Source: CAZGCA01 sp964524145
GTDB taxonomy: Bacteria; Hydrogenedentota; CAZGCA01
Length of the DNA stretch: 64,000 bases
Assembly: GCA_964524145.1 (NCBI GenBank)
Contig: CAZGCA010000020.1
Coordinates: 1 to 64,000, forward strand
Direction: 5' to 3'
Shown: in pieces, positions 49,569 to 58,262 of the stretch
Position numbering within the stretch: the first letter of the stretch is position 1
Layout of the letters: each line of letters starts with the position of its first letter
Notes under the pieces: model-generated
Told to the model about the DNA's origin: nothing
The model's database searches: none
Seen by the model: the letters and a program-made list of their open reading frames with translations, nothing else
Translations under genes and position numbers: made by a program

Positions 49569-52500
49569 CTACCGGCGGTCCCGCGAGCGGCGCGTCTTGC
49601 GCACCCCGAATGCCAACAGGAGCGTACCAAGCACGGCAGCGAGCGTGCCTTCCAGCGCGGGCACAATCTGCGCCTCCGTCTGGAAGGTCGTTTCTCCTTG
49701 ACTCGGTCCGTTACCCACGGCGTCACGGGACGATACCTGGACGTAGTACATGGTACCGGAGTCGAGGTTGGTCAAAATGATCTGGTGTTCGAGAGATCGC
49801 GACGACCGGGACACTTGGTACAGACGCGCTTCGGTCGGGCCGTACTCGACCCGGCTGTCGGCCAGCTCGTCCGTCGACCATATAACGACGGCGGTCGTCT
49901 CGTCGATCACGACAACCTGCGGCCCGTTGGAGATCACGGGCGGCATGATGTCCGGGGCGGCATCCGTGGTGAACGTGTCGATCGCGCTCCGCGTCGGGCC
50001 GTTGCCCGATTGGTCGGTCGAGCGCACGCGGAAATGGTACTCTGTCGACGAAGCCAGCCCGGTGACGAAGACCGAGTGCCCTTTTGTCATACTGAGACTG
50101 CCCTCGATCTCGCCCAGCGCCGCCGTGGGACCATACTCGACGAAGCTGTCGCCGTCCTCGTCGGTGGCCCAGGAGATCGTTGCACTGTTATAACCCGGCA
50201 CAATCGCCGGCCCCGATGTGATGACCGGCGGGTCGAGGTCGGGATCGGGCGCCGTCTGGAACGACAGACCTTCGAGCCCGTCGGCAAGCATACCGTCGGT
50301 CTTCGGACTTGCAGCCGTGCTGAACGTGTTGCCATGAACGTCGGTGCAACTGATCGCAAAGTAGTAGGTGGCGTTGCGTTCGAGGTTCGTTAGCACGGCG
50401 CGGTGCTCGATGACCAGCGTCGGGTCAATATAGACCAGACCGAAGGCGGGTGTTGTGCCGTAGTCAATGCGTGTGTTGCACGGCTCGTTGGTATCGAACG
50501 TGATCACGCCGATCGCGTCGCTGACATAAGAGAGCGCCGGACCGGCGGTGATCACCGGCGCGCTCGAATCCGGCTCGGACAACGTGTGGAACGTACAGAC
50601 GTCGCTCGGGTCGGACGCGTTGTCGCGCGCGTCGCGGCCAAGCACTCGATACTCGTACGTGAACCCAGGCATCAGCCCCTGCAGGATCATCAGGTGAGAG
50701 GTTTCGAGCATTGCACGCTGGAGCGAGTCCGGCACGCTCGGATCGCCCTCGATCCAGTATTCGACGGTGCTCGTGGCGGGCTCGTCTGTTCCCCACTCGA
50801 TGAACGCCATCGACTGGGTCACGTTCGTGACGCCGGGACCGCTCGTGATGATCGGCCCCTGGGTGTCGGCAAGCTCGTCGGTCAGGAATGTATCGTCGAG
50901 CGAGTAGCCGGGCCCGTTGCCGCGCCGGTCCTCGACCACCACTCGATAGTGGTACAAGGTGTTTGGAGACAGACCCGTGAGCTCAACGATGTGCGTGCGG
51001 CGGTACCCGGTAACTGTGAGGGTCGAGCCGTATTCGTCGGTCTCGCCGTACTCGACCGTGGTCACGCTGTCCTCGTCCGTTGTCCACTCGACGGTCGCGT
51101 TGATATCGGTCTTCTCGGTGACGATCGGTCCGCTGAGGATCAGCGGTATCTCGTCGTCCACCTCGGCCAGGGTCATGACGCTGGCCACGCCGCTTTCCTC
51201 CGGCCCGTTGTGATACTCGTCGTAGCAGCGGACCATAAAATCGTATTCGGTGAACGGTTCCAGGTCGGCCAACGTGACCTCGTGGTTGGTCACGTAGGTC
51301 CCATCGTAGTATTCCTGGTCGAGTGCGCCGCCGGTAACGCCGTAAAGCACCTTCGTGTCGCACGGAACGTCGGTTACCCACTGGATCACGACGCTGTCCG
51401 CGCTCAGCCATGTCACCACCGGTTGGCCGAGCAGAGCGGGAATGAGCCGGTCGAGCGTGTCGACCCACGTGCCGTTGTACGATTCGTAGGAACCGCCTGG
51501 CCACCACCAGCGACCCGCGAACTGTTCCATATCTACCATCGGACCGCGGAACAACACACCGTGTCCCGGCCCGGCGGTTACGTCGCCCACTATCGTCGGA
51601 ACCCCGTCCTCGTAGACCAGCTCGCCCTCGAGTGTGCCCGCGTAATTACCCTCTGCAGAATAGGCGCCGACGAACGTGCGCCGGTCCGAGTTGATCCGGA
51701 AGTTCCAGTCGCCGCCGGGCGACCCGCCGACGGTGTACGTGCCGAGCCAGATGCCCGCCATGGGTATGCCTTCCTCGATGAGGAGCAGCCCGTAGTGGTG
51801 CGAGCCGTCGTCGCCCTCGAGATCGAACTCCCAATAGCCCAGCGACGCGTCCTCGAGAGAGGAGACTTCGATACGCGCCTGCTGGGTTGTGATGAGGCTG
51901 AACCCGTCGACGCTCAGGCCACCGTCCGGCAGACCGTCAGGAGGCGATACGGAAACGCCCACTATGTTGCCTATCGGGGCCCACAGGTCCATCGTAACGT
52001 CCGCGCCGTCGCCTGCAAAGACGGAGTACGGCAGCACGGAGAGCGCCGGTAATAGGCTCGCGTCGGCAGCGAGAGTGCCGGTGTCGTCGTAGTGGTTCTC
52101 GATGTCGTCCGGACACGTGTCCCCATCGGTATCGACGCCAACGGTGAGACCCCCGTTCCAGGAACCCGACCACGTTCCGTCCGCAACCGACACATCATAC
52201 GGACCGAACCATGCGTCGACCGGGACGGTCACGGGCACCGTGACGCGCGCAGGCGAGATCACCGTGGTCGCGCCGACGGACAAGAGTATGCCGGTGGTGT
52301 TCTCCGGCACGTTGGTGATGCCGGCGACCGTGGCACCCGAGTCGAAATTCGTCGCGCCGCGCGCCACGAGCTCGACCGTCACCGACGAACCACGTGCCAG
52401 CACGTTGGGCAGGATAGACTCCAACGGCAGGCTCCGCTTGTCGTCGGGGTCCGAGCCAAGGTCAAGCTCCGTGCCGTCGGGCACCGAGTCCCCGTCGGTA

Positions 52501-53870
52501 TCCATCAACGCCGGATTTGTCGGCGGGCTGCCGTTTACTTCGTCATAGTCCGAGATGCCGTCCCCGTCGGTGTCCTCTTCGGTAGGACTGCAGCCGTAGT
52601 CGTGAACCTCCTCCCCGTCGGTCAATCCATCACCGTCCGTATCGGTGACGTTTGGATCGGAACCATGCTGCCATTCCTCGCCGTCGTTGAGTCCGTCCTC
52701 GTCCGTATCCTCCTTGGTGCCGTCAGAGCCGAAGACGTACTCCTGCCCGTTGGTCAGGCCGTCGCCGTCGTCGTCGTTATTGCCGTCGCTCGGGTCACTC
52801 GGGTTCAACCCCCAGTCGACCTCGATGTTGTCCGGAATAAGGTCGCCGTCCGTGTCGGTATTGGTGGGATTAGACCCGTGTATATTGACCTCGTCACCGT
52901 CTGTCAGCCCGTCGCCGTCCGTGTCGGTGACGTTTGGATCGGAACTGTGCGACCATTCATCCCCGTCGTTCAGCCCGTCGCCGTCCGTATCAGAGACATC
53001 CGGATCGGAGCCGAAGACGTACTCCTGCCCATCGGTCAGCCCGTCGCTGTCACTATCGGCGTTGCCGTCGCTCGGGTCGGTCGGGTCGTACTCCCAGTCG
53101 AGCTCGACGTTGTCCGGAATAAGGTCCTCATCGGTGTCTTCCTCGTTGGGATTCGTTCCGTGTGTGTTGACCTCGTCGCCGTCGGTCAACCCGTCGCCGT
53201 CGCTATCCGCTTCTGTGGGATCGCAGCCGTGGTCGTTGACCTCGGCACCGTCGGTCAACCCATCGTCGTCCGTATCGCCGTTGTTGGGATCGGTGTCGTT
53301 CAGAAACTCCTCGAGGTTGGTCAAACCATCAGGTTCCGCGTCAACGTCGGCGTCGTCGGGATCGGTCGGATCGAGACCGTTGTCAAGTTCCCAATCGTCG
53401 TCCATGCCATCTTCATCGCCGTCTGTCGTAAACACAATAGTCACGTTGTCAATTGCTACGTCATCTCCCTGGTTCCAGAAAACCAGTTTCCTGATCGCTG
53501 GACCGTAGAACGTGACATGGCCGACGAGCAGGCCTCCTGACCCCTCCCATGAATCCAGCACAAGTCCACCGGCGTCGCGCACTTCGCAATAGAAATTGCT
53601 GAGAGCCAGCGCGTCGAAAGACAGCAAATGGACGTCTCTCTCAAATGTGATCTCCACTGACGGTTGCCCAGGATTGTACAAGATGTTAGAACCCCCGTAG
53701 TAGATGATGGCGCCCGTGCCAAAATCCACGCCTGGAACAGATCCAAGATCGCCACCGGTCTCCGGCGTCTCGAAATCCAGGAACAGCTCGTCGGCAGCAG
53801 CTTGCGACGAAACGGGCGTCCCCACCATCAACCACAGTGCCAGCGCAAGAACAAAGTGGTGTTTTCTCAT
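49569..53870 (-). CDS. Giant surface protein with TSP3 calcium repeats, FN3-type domains and C-terminal anchor
   Basis: A 1433-residue protein with signal peptide (MRKHHFVLALALWLMVGTPVSSQAAADE). After a beta-sandwich of about 120 residues (FETPETGGDLGSV...IDNVTIVFTTD), residues about 150-480 hold roughly 15 thrombospondin-type-3 calcium repeats such as DTDGDGLTDGDEVNIHGSNP and DSDGDGLTDGDEVNTHGTNP. A middle part follows, then from about 880 five fibronectin-III-like domains each opening with a phrase like PPVITSGPAIV or GPIITSGPGV and containing STVEYG/TRIDYG. The C-terminus is VPALEGTLAAVLGTLLLAFG then VRKTRRSRDRR: a hydrophobic helix plus basic tail, the form of a sorting or anchoring signal. 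GGAGGAG precedes the ATG. It likely decorates the cell surface and faces the subtilase gene. Confidence 0.88.
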   Translation of the reverse strand: MRKHHFVLALALWLMVGTPVSSQAAADELFLDFETPETGGDLGSVPGVDFGTGAIIYYGGSNILYNPGQPSVEITFERDVHLLSFDALALSNFYCEVRDAGGLVLDSWEGSGGLLVGHVTFYGPAIRKLVFWNQGDDVAIDNVTIVFTTDGDEDGMDDDWELDNGLDPTDPDDADVDAEPDGLTNLEEFLNDTDPNNGDTDDDGLTDGAEVNDHGCDPTEADSDGDGLTDGDEVNTHGTNPNEEDTDEDLIPDNVELDWEYDPTDPSDGNADSDSDGLTDGQEYVFGSDPDVSDTDGDGLNDGDEWSHSSDPNVTDTDGDGLTDGDEVNIHGSNPTNTDTDGDLIPDNIEVDWGLNPSDPSDGNNDDDGDGLTNGQEYVFGSDGTKEDTDEDGLNDGEEWQHGSDPNVTDTDGDGLTDGEEVHDYGCSPTEEDTDGDGISDYDEVNGSPPTNPALMDTDGDSVPDGTELDLGSDPDDKRSLPLESILPNVLARGSSVTVELVARGATNFDSGATVAGITNVPENTTGILLSVGATTVISPARVTVPVTVPVDAWFGPYDVSVADGTWSGSWNGGLTVGVDTDGDTCPDDIENHYDDTGTLAADASLLPALSVLPYSVFAGDGADVTMDLWAPIGNIVGVSVSPPDGLPDGGLSVDGFSLITTQQARIEVSSLEDASLGYWEFDLEGDDGSHHYGLLLIEEGIPMAGIWLGTYTVGGSPGGDWNFRINSDRRTFVGAYSAEGNYAGTLEGELVYEDGVPTIVGDVTAGPGHGVLFRGPMVDMEQFAGRWWWPGGSYESYNGTWVDTLDRLIPALLGQPVVTWLSADSVVIQWVTDVPCDTKVLYGVTGGALDQEYYDGTYVTNHEVTLADLEPFTEYDFMVRCYDEYHNGPEESGVASVMTLAEVDDEIPLILSGPIVTEKTDINATVEWTTDEDSVTTVEYGETDEYGSTLTVTGYRRTHIVELTGLSPNTLYHYRVVVEDRRGNGPGYSLDDTFLTDELADTQGPIITSGPGVTNVTQSMAFIEWGTDEPATSTVEYWIEGDPSVPDSLQRAMLETSHLMILQGLMPGFTYEYRVLGRDARDNASDPSDVCTFHTLSEPDSSAPVITAGPALSYVSDAIGVITFDTNEPCNTRIDYGTTPAFGLVYIDPTLVIEHRAVLTNLERNATYYFAISCTDVHGNTFSTAASPKTDGMLADGLEGLSFQTAPDPDLDPPVITSGPAIVPGYNSATISWATDEDGDSFVEYGPTAALGEIEGSLSMTKGHSVFVTGLASSTEYHFRVRSTDQSGNGPTRSAIDTFTTDAAPDIMPPVISNGPQVVVIDETTAVVIWSTDELADSRVEYGPTEARLYQVSRSSRSLEHQIILTNLDSGTMYYVQVSSRDAVGNGPSQGETTFQTEAQIVPALEGTLAAVLGTLLLAFGVRKTRRSRDRR

Positions 53871-54415
53871 CGGATCGCTCCTCCGTTAGGCGCAGCGTAC
53901 ACTCCCACGGGTTCCCGTCGAGAAGATCTCGCCGACGCCATTCTCCCACCCACCATGACGACCGCCACTGCATCTGTCTACCGGGCCAGCCTCGAATGAG
54001 AAGTCAAACAAGAGCTGGTGCGAAGTTGGCGGCACTAGCTTCATACTCCAAATGCTATGGTAGCGACTATAGAGCTATTTGTCAAGCTTTTTCTCAAGCC
54101 CTTTTTGGGGGTCCTTCGCAGATTAAGGTGGAGCGAGATAATGGCCGTCTCTTGCCCGTCATTGCGAGCGACCATAGGGAGCGTGGCAATCTCTCGAACG
54201 GCACAGGCTCGCCACAAACAAGATTGCCACGTCGCTTCGCTCCTCGCAATGACGGTGAAAAAGGTGTGATTTCAGCACCGATTCGGTAAGGGCAGGTCGG
54301 GTGGTTACAATGACGCGTCCGAAGACAGCCTCGACCAATTCTATCGTCAATCACGAAGCTCCCTTTCTCCAGCCCCACTCTAAACTGCGAAGAACCTTTT
54401 TTAAAGAAATGCGGG
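53871..54415. other. Gene-free gap with inverted-repeat element
   Basis: This 545-base stretch holds the promoter side of the surface-protein gene (minus) and a 100-base element with 13-base terminal inverted repeats. I see no gene. Confidence 0.65.
54156..54255. repeat. 100-base intergenic element with CCGTCATTGCGAG inverted ends
   Basis: CCGTCATTGCGAG at 54156-54168 and its exact reverse complement CTCGCAATGACGG at 54243-54255 frame inner inverted units GTGGCAATCT and AGATTGCCAC. A degenerate relative is at 56938-57044. Confidence 0.8.
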
Positions 54416-55486
54416 TTAAGAGAACTTCCGACCTTCGTCGAGCATTGTGAGGTAGTTGTCGACGGGGATGTAGTTTGCCACGGAGTTGCCGGTGCCGAGC
54501 AGATACCCGCCGCCGGGCTGGCAGGTCTCGAGCGTCTCGCGCACGCGTTTGCGTATGGCGGGTTCGTCGGCGAGACAGAGGAAGTTGACGTCGATGCCGC
54601 CTATGAGCGAGAGCCTGTCGCCGTACGCTCGTTTGGAGTCCGTGACGGGTTCGATGGTGTCCTCGAACGAGTGTTTCGCGTCGATCTTGACGTCGTCGAT
54701 AAGGTCGTCCATGATATCGCTGAGATTCCCGCATGCGTGAAGCAGGTAGAGACGGCCTGCATCGTGCGCCATCCGGGCGAGCTTCTTGTGGCCTTCGAGC
54801 ACGAACTCGCGGATGTCGGCGGCGCTGATCATCAGGCCCGTCTTGAACCCCATATCGTCGCTGCCCCATATCGCCCGCACGCGTTCGAACTGCAGGAGTG
54901 CCTCTATCGTGGCCTTCTCGATCTCCCAAATCTTGTCCCGAATCGCTTCGACGAGGTCGCGCTGGTCGTAGAGCGCGTAACAGAGCGTTTCGTATCCCAT
55001 GATCCATGTGAGCGTCTCGCAGAAGTGGCCGCAGTGGCCGACAACGCACATGTCGTCCGGAAGATTCGCCTCGAAGAACTCGAGCATTTCGGTTCTGATG
55101 TTGTTTACGTCCGGCCAGTCGAACTTCTCGAACTCCTCCCAGTTAGTGATGACCGCGCTTTTCTCCTCCATCCAGTTGCGTCCGCCCTCGCGGGTCTCCT
55201 CCGCCGTATCCTCCGCGACATTGAGCTTGAACGCGATGATGATGCCTTCGACGGTGCAGGAGACGTGGTCGTAGCCGAGAAACCGTTGCAGCGCGACGTA
55301 CCGTTTCAGCCCGTACTGCGGGTCGTTCCGGTCGAGGTCGGCGGAGACACCGTACCGGTCGTCGATAGCGTCCTGCACCTCGGGATCGAGAAACAGCTCC
55401 ATATGGTGGACGCGCGACGGCGTTCCCTCGCGACGGAGCGTTCTCAGCATCTCCTCGAAGTCAATCGTAACGGGTGTCTCAAGCAT
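54416..55486 (-). CDS. Second uroporphyrinogen decarboxylase-like protein
   Basis: A 356-residue cytoplasmic protein of the UroD/methyltransferase superfamily. Diagnostic phrases are VRAIWGSDDMGFKTGLMISAADIREFVLEGHKKLARMAHDAG, LHACGNLSDIMDDLIDDVKIDAKHSFEDTIEPV, and GGIDVNFLCLADEPAIRKRVRETLETCQPGGGYLLGTGNS; the His-x-Cys of LHACGN and the later CQPGGG could bind zinc as in corrinoid methyltransferases. It is only distantly related to the copy at 18 kb and differs from true HemE. Such genes in this type of genome sit beside sugar catabolic genes, but the reaction is unknown. It is isolated between two gaps; no RamA or corrinoid protein gene is adjacent. Confidence 0.88.
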   Translation of the reverse strand: MLETPVTIDFEEMLRTLRREGTPSRVHHMELFLDPEVQDAIDDRYGVSADLDRNDPQYGLKRYVALQRFLGYDHVSCTVEGIIIAFKLNVAEDTAEETREGGRNWMEEKSAVITNWEEFEKFDWPDVNNIRTEMLEFFEANLPDDMCVVGHCGHFCETLTWIMGYETLCYALYDQRDLVEAIRDKIWEIEKATIEALLQFERVRAIWGSDDMGFKTGLMISAADIREFVLEGHKKLARMAHDAGRLYLLHACGNLSDIMDDLIDDVKIDAKHSFEDTIEPVTDSKRAYGDRLSLIGGIDVNFLCLADEPAIRKRVRETLETCQPGGGYLLGTGNSVANYIPVDNYLTMLDEGRKFS

Positions 55487-55748
55487 ACCGCCGTCCTTTC
55501 AATGATCTCCTGCCAGCTGCGGTCCACTCGCTCTCGTCCGAGACGAGATCTTTCGGCACCGCGTTCACAAAGATAGTTGAAGGACCGGTGTTTGTCAAGA
55601 CCGGAGAGAAGGAAAGCCCGTTTGGGGGGGTGATTGGGATGTCAAGAGCGTGTATGAGGATTCCATAGGTGCCGGGAAGGAGAAGAAGATTGAACCCAGA
55701 GCCGGTTTCGTGCGACCCTACTAGTGAGGGCTTAAGAGGAAGAGGCGA

Positions 55749-56297
55749 TTGAGATCCGAAAAGGAAGCCATTTACTGGGAGCTTCTCGCTCTACGGTGCA
55801 AACGACGGGAAGATGGTGCTCTGGAAGAGCTGATCCGGAACTGGGAACAGCGCCTTTTCTATTATGTGCGGCGACTGGCGGAGAACGAAGAGGACGCGTG
55901 GGACATCCTCCAGGAAACGTGGTTGAAAGTGCTTCGAGGGATCGGATCGTTGCGCGAGCCGCGGAGCCTGCCGACCTGGTTGTACCGCATCGCTCGCAAT
56001 ACGGCCGTGAGCCGGTTGAGAGCCAACCGTTTACATCACGACTTGCTGGATGGGAACCGGAACCTTCTATGCAATGATACTGAGGAGGAGCCGTTTCGTT
56101 TCGAGGATGCGCAACGGGTTCACCACGGTCTGAGCCGGATATCGCTGCCCCATCGGGAAGTGCTAACGCTCCATTTCCTGGAAGACCTTTCGGTGGAAGA
56201 GATCGCAGATGTCGTAGGAGTTCCCCAGGGAACGGTGAAGTCACGATTGCATTACGCCAAACGCGCCCTGCGAACCGTCCTGGAGAAGGAGGGTTGA
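55749..56297 (+). CDS. ECF-type RNA polymerase sigma factor
   Basis: A 182-residue sigma-70 family protein, starting at TTG 55749 after AGAGGAAGAGG. Region 2 is at about 25-95 (LIRNWEQRLFYYVRRLAENEEDAWDILQETWLKVLRGIGSL and LPTWLYRIARNTAVSRLRAN), and region 4 at about 125-180 (HREVLTLHFLEDLSVEEIADVVGVPQGTVKSRLHYAKRALR). Region 3 is absent, as in ECF sigma factors. The next gene begins four bases after its stop codon and encodes a membrane protein, the normal position for an anti-sigma factor. The target promoters are unknown. Confidence 0.93.
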   Translation: MRSEKEAIYWELLALRCKRREDGALEELIRNWEQRLFYYVRRLAENEEDAWDILQETWLKVLRGIGSLREPRSLPTWLYRIARNTAVSRLRANRLHHDLLDGNRNLLCNDTEEEPFRFEDAQRVHHGLSRISLPHREVLTLHFLEDLSVEEIADVVGVPQGTVKSRLHYAKRALRTVLEKEG

Positions 56298-56301
56298 GAG
56301 T

Positions 56302-56886
56302 ATGAATGACCGTCACAAGGATTTCCGCGAACGGCTGTTGGCGGCAGAACAGGTGAGCCCGACGTATAAGGAACAGTACGAGAAGGAGGTGCAGGCAATG
56401 CTGGAACGCAAGCTGACAAGAGGGCAGAGAGCAGGATACGGTGCGTCGGCGGCCCTCGGCGTTACGTTTCTTGTCATCTTTGGCACGGCGGCAGTCATGG
56501 TGCCGAGAGAATTTCCGATCCTGGCACGGATTGGCTTTGCGGTCGGTGCTGTCTTCGGGCTGGTATGGGCTGTGTTCGCGGGATGGATCGCCGGGAAAGG
56601 CGCACTCGACCCGAAAAAGCACCCGACCGCCATGGTGGGCATGGGCTGGGGTTTTACTGTTATAATGATAACGCTGTTCATGTTGTTGTCCTCAAAGCTC
56701 CCCGATCCGACCACGGGTATCCGAATGGTCGTCAACGGGCTTGTCTTTCTGGTTTTTGCAGCGGTGTTCATGATATCCAACCGGATAGACCAGGCACAGT
56801 TGAAGACTCGCGAAAAGCTGCTCGAGATCGAGTACCGTCTGGCCGAGCTTGCCGAGACGGTGGCAAAGAGCGAGCAGGGGCAGTAG
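56302..56886 (+). CDS. Membrane protein, probable regulator partner of the ECF sigma factor
   Basis: A 194-residue protein starting four bases after the sigma stop codon. A soluble N-terminus of about 45 residues (MNDRHKDFRERLLAAEQVSPTYKEQYEKEVQAMLERKLTRGQR) is followed by four hydrophobic helices (near ALGVTFLVIFGTAAVMV, IGFAVGAVFGLVWAVFAG, GFTVIMITLFMLLSS, and VVNGLVFLVFAAVFMI), and a cytoplasmic coiled-coil C-terminus (LKTREKLLEIEYRLAELAETVAKSE). The order soluble-membrane matches anti-sigma factors, but no zinc HxxxCxxC motif is present, so the mechanism would differ. Role inferred from position. Confidence 0.65.
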   Translation: MNDRHKDFRERLLAAEQVSPTYKEQYEKEVQAMLERKLTRGQRAGYGASAALGVTFLVIFGTAAVMVPREFPILARIGFAVGAVFGLVWAVFAGWIAGKGALDPKKHPTAMVGMGWGFTVIMITLFMLLSSKLPDPTTGIRMVVNGLVFLVFAAVFMISNRIDQAQLKTREKLLEIEYRLAELAETVAKSEQGQ

Positions 56887-56937
56887 AAAATCACTCGGAC
56901 TATTGACTGCTGCATAAACAATGTTCGGTTGGACATT

Positions 56938-57044
56938 CTCGCAATGACGGGGGCTTTCGCCATCGGGAGAGTCATGGAGCAGATGGCGTTGAAGCGCACA
57001 ATGCGAGATTGCCACGCCACCTGAAGGTGGCTCGCAATGACGGG
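56938..57044. repeat. Degenerate relative of the CTCGCAATGACGG element
   Basis: CTCGCAATGACGGG occurs as a direct repeat at 56938-56951 and 57031-57044, with GCCACCT-GA-AGGTGGC hairpin at 57016-57031 and GCGAGATTGCCACG at 57004-57016. The gap 56887-57177 holds no gene. Confidence 0.65.
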
Positions 57045-57102
57045 TTTGCGATGTATTGATAGGACATTGGCTATGCCGTTCCCAGTAGTCTCGTCATCGT
57101 TA

Positions 57103-57133
57103 TTGAATAAATCCCTTTGGAAGTGTGTATAAT
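57103..57133 (+). promoter_or_regulatory. Promoter upstream of the membrane-anchored helical protein
   Basis: TTGAAT at 57103-57108 and a perfect TATAAT at 57128-57133, with a 19-base spacer; about 45 bases before the start codon. Confidence 0.5.
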
Positions 57134-57177
57134 CAGCAGAAAAGGCCCGCCATGATCATTTGGAGGAGGAGATAACC

Positions 57178-58242
57178 ATGGACAAGTCGAAAGCGTTTCT
57201 TGCGGTAGCGGTTGTTGTGTTGTTGCTTGCGGTGTTTGGCTGGGGCGAACGGCACAGGCGCGAGGCGGCGGAACTGCGGGCGCAGTTGGCAAGTGTCGAG
57301 CAACAGATATCCGGCATGGTGCGGGCGGAGGATCTCGAGAGCGCGCGCCGGGGTCTGAACGAACTCAAGGAAAGGGTTGCCGGCTTGACGAGCGAGCTCG
57401 AGCAGGTCACCACGCCGGAGGAAACGGCGGTAGCGAGCACAGAAGTCGCGGAACCGGCGAACGCTCTCCTCGATATGATCGCGTCCCTGGCCGATCAGGG
57501 GAAGGAAAACGGCACGGAAGGGAAGTCGACGCCGCCGTTCGGCAAGATGTTCGGCGAGATGTTCAGCGGGGAGGGCGGCAAGCAGATGGCCGAGTTCAGC
57601 GCGCGCATGGCGATGGACATGCAATACGGTCAGTTCTTTGAAGACCTGAAGCTGCCGCCGGGTATCGAGCAGGAGGTACGCGAGATCATCATTGCGGACA
57701 TGACCGAGCAGATGACGGCAGCGTTCGATGCGCTTGGCGGCGAGGACGGCCCTTTCAATCCCGAAAGGATGCAGGAAATCCAGAATATGGAACAGGATTC
57801 GACGGAACGGTTGCGCACCAAGCTGAGCCGCGTACTGACTCCGCAGGAGCTGGCGGTCTGGGAGGAGTACGAGGAGACAAAGGAAGTGCGGGTGATGGAG
57901 CAGCAGTACGGCATGCAGCTGGGTATGTTCGCTCCGGGGCTGACGCCGGAGAACCGCGACCTAGCCACACAAGTCGTGGTGGAAGAGATGCTCGCGGTTC
58001 AAACGGAGATGGAGCAGTTTCCAAGTCGGGACGCCCAGCTCGAATCCGTGTTCGACGTTCAGCTCGGTGCATACGAGCATGCTCGCGAACGGTTGGCAGA
58101 GCAGCTCGACGACGATCAGCTCGCCCAGTTCGACCGTTTCGTCGACCAGCAGCAAAACATGCTCGAGATGGCTTCACAGATGATGCGCGGCTTCACCGGA
58201 GAAGAGGAAGAGAACGCGGAGGGAGAGGAAACGGAGCAATAG
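57178..58242 (+). CDS. Membrane-anchored helical periplasmic protein (LTxxQ/Spy-like)
   Basis: ATG 57178 follows GGAGGAGGAG; 354 residues. A single N-terminal helix (AFLAVAVVVLLLAVFGW) anchors it, followed by a coiled coil (ERHRREAAELRAQLASVEQQ to LTSELEQV), a low-complexity linker, and a helical C-terminal region with two related units: KLPPGIEQEVREIIIADMTEQ...RTKLSRVLTPQELAVWEEYEE and GLTPENRDLATQVVVEEML...RLAEQLDDDQLAQFDRF. The LTPQELAxWEEY phrase recalls LTxxQ/Spy-type periplasmic chaperones. The tail is highly acidic. It lies behind its own promoter, 290 bases after the ECF sigma pair, and could be a target or partner of that system; this is an inference from proximity only. Confidence 0.65.
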   Translation: MDKSKAFLAVAVVVLLLAVFGWGERHRREAAELRAQLASVEQQISGMVRAEDLESARRGLNELKERVAGLTSELEQVTTPEETAVASTEVAEPANALLDMIASLADQGKENGTEGKSTPPFGKMFGEMFSGEGGKQMAEFSARMAMDMQYGQFFEDLKLPPGIEQEVREIIIADMTEQMTAAFDALGGEDGPFNPERMQEIQNMEQDSTERLRTKLSRVLTPQELAVWEEYEETKEVRVMEQQYGMQLGMFAPGLTPENRDLATQVVVEEMLAVQTEMEQFPSRDAQLESVFDVQLGAYEHARERLAEQLDDDQLAQFDRFVDQQQNMLEMASQMMRGFTGEEEENAEGEETEQ

Positions 58243-58262
58243 CGAAGACGGTTGCCGCAGGT

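Noticed and set aside
52500..53450. Regularly spaced repeats that could be mistaken for a CRISPR array
   Set aside because: They encode in-frame TSP3 calcium motifs (DTDGDGLTDG-type) with varying sequence; no direct repeats with unique spacers of constant length. No CRISPR array was found in the window.
50403..53540. Two long plus-strand frames opposite the TSP3/FN3 protein
   Set aside because: They are composition shadows of the repeated Asp/Gly codons on the coding strand and show no domain.
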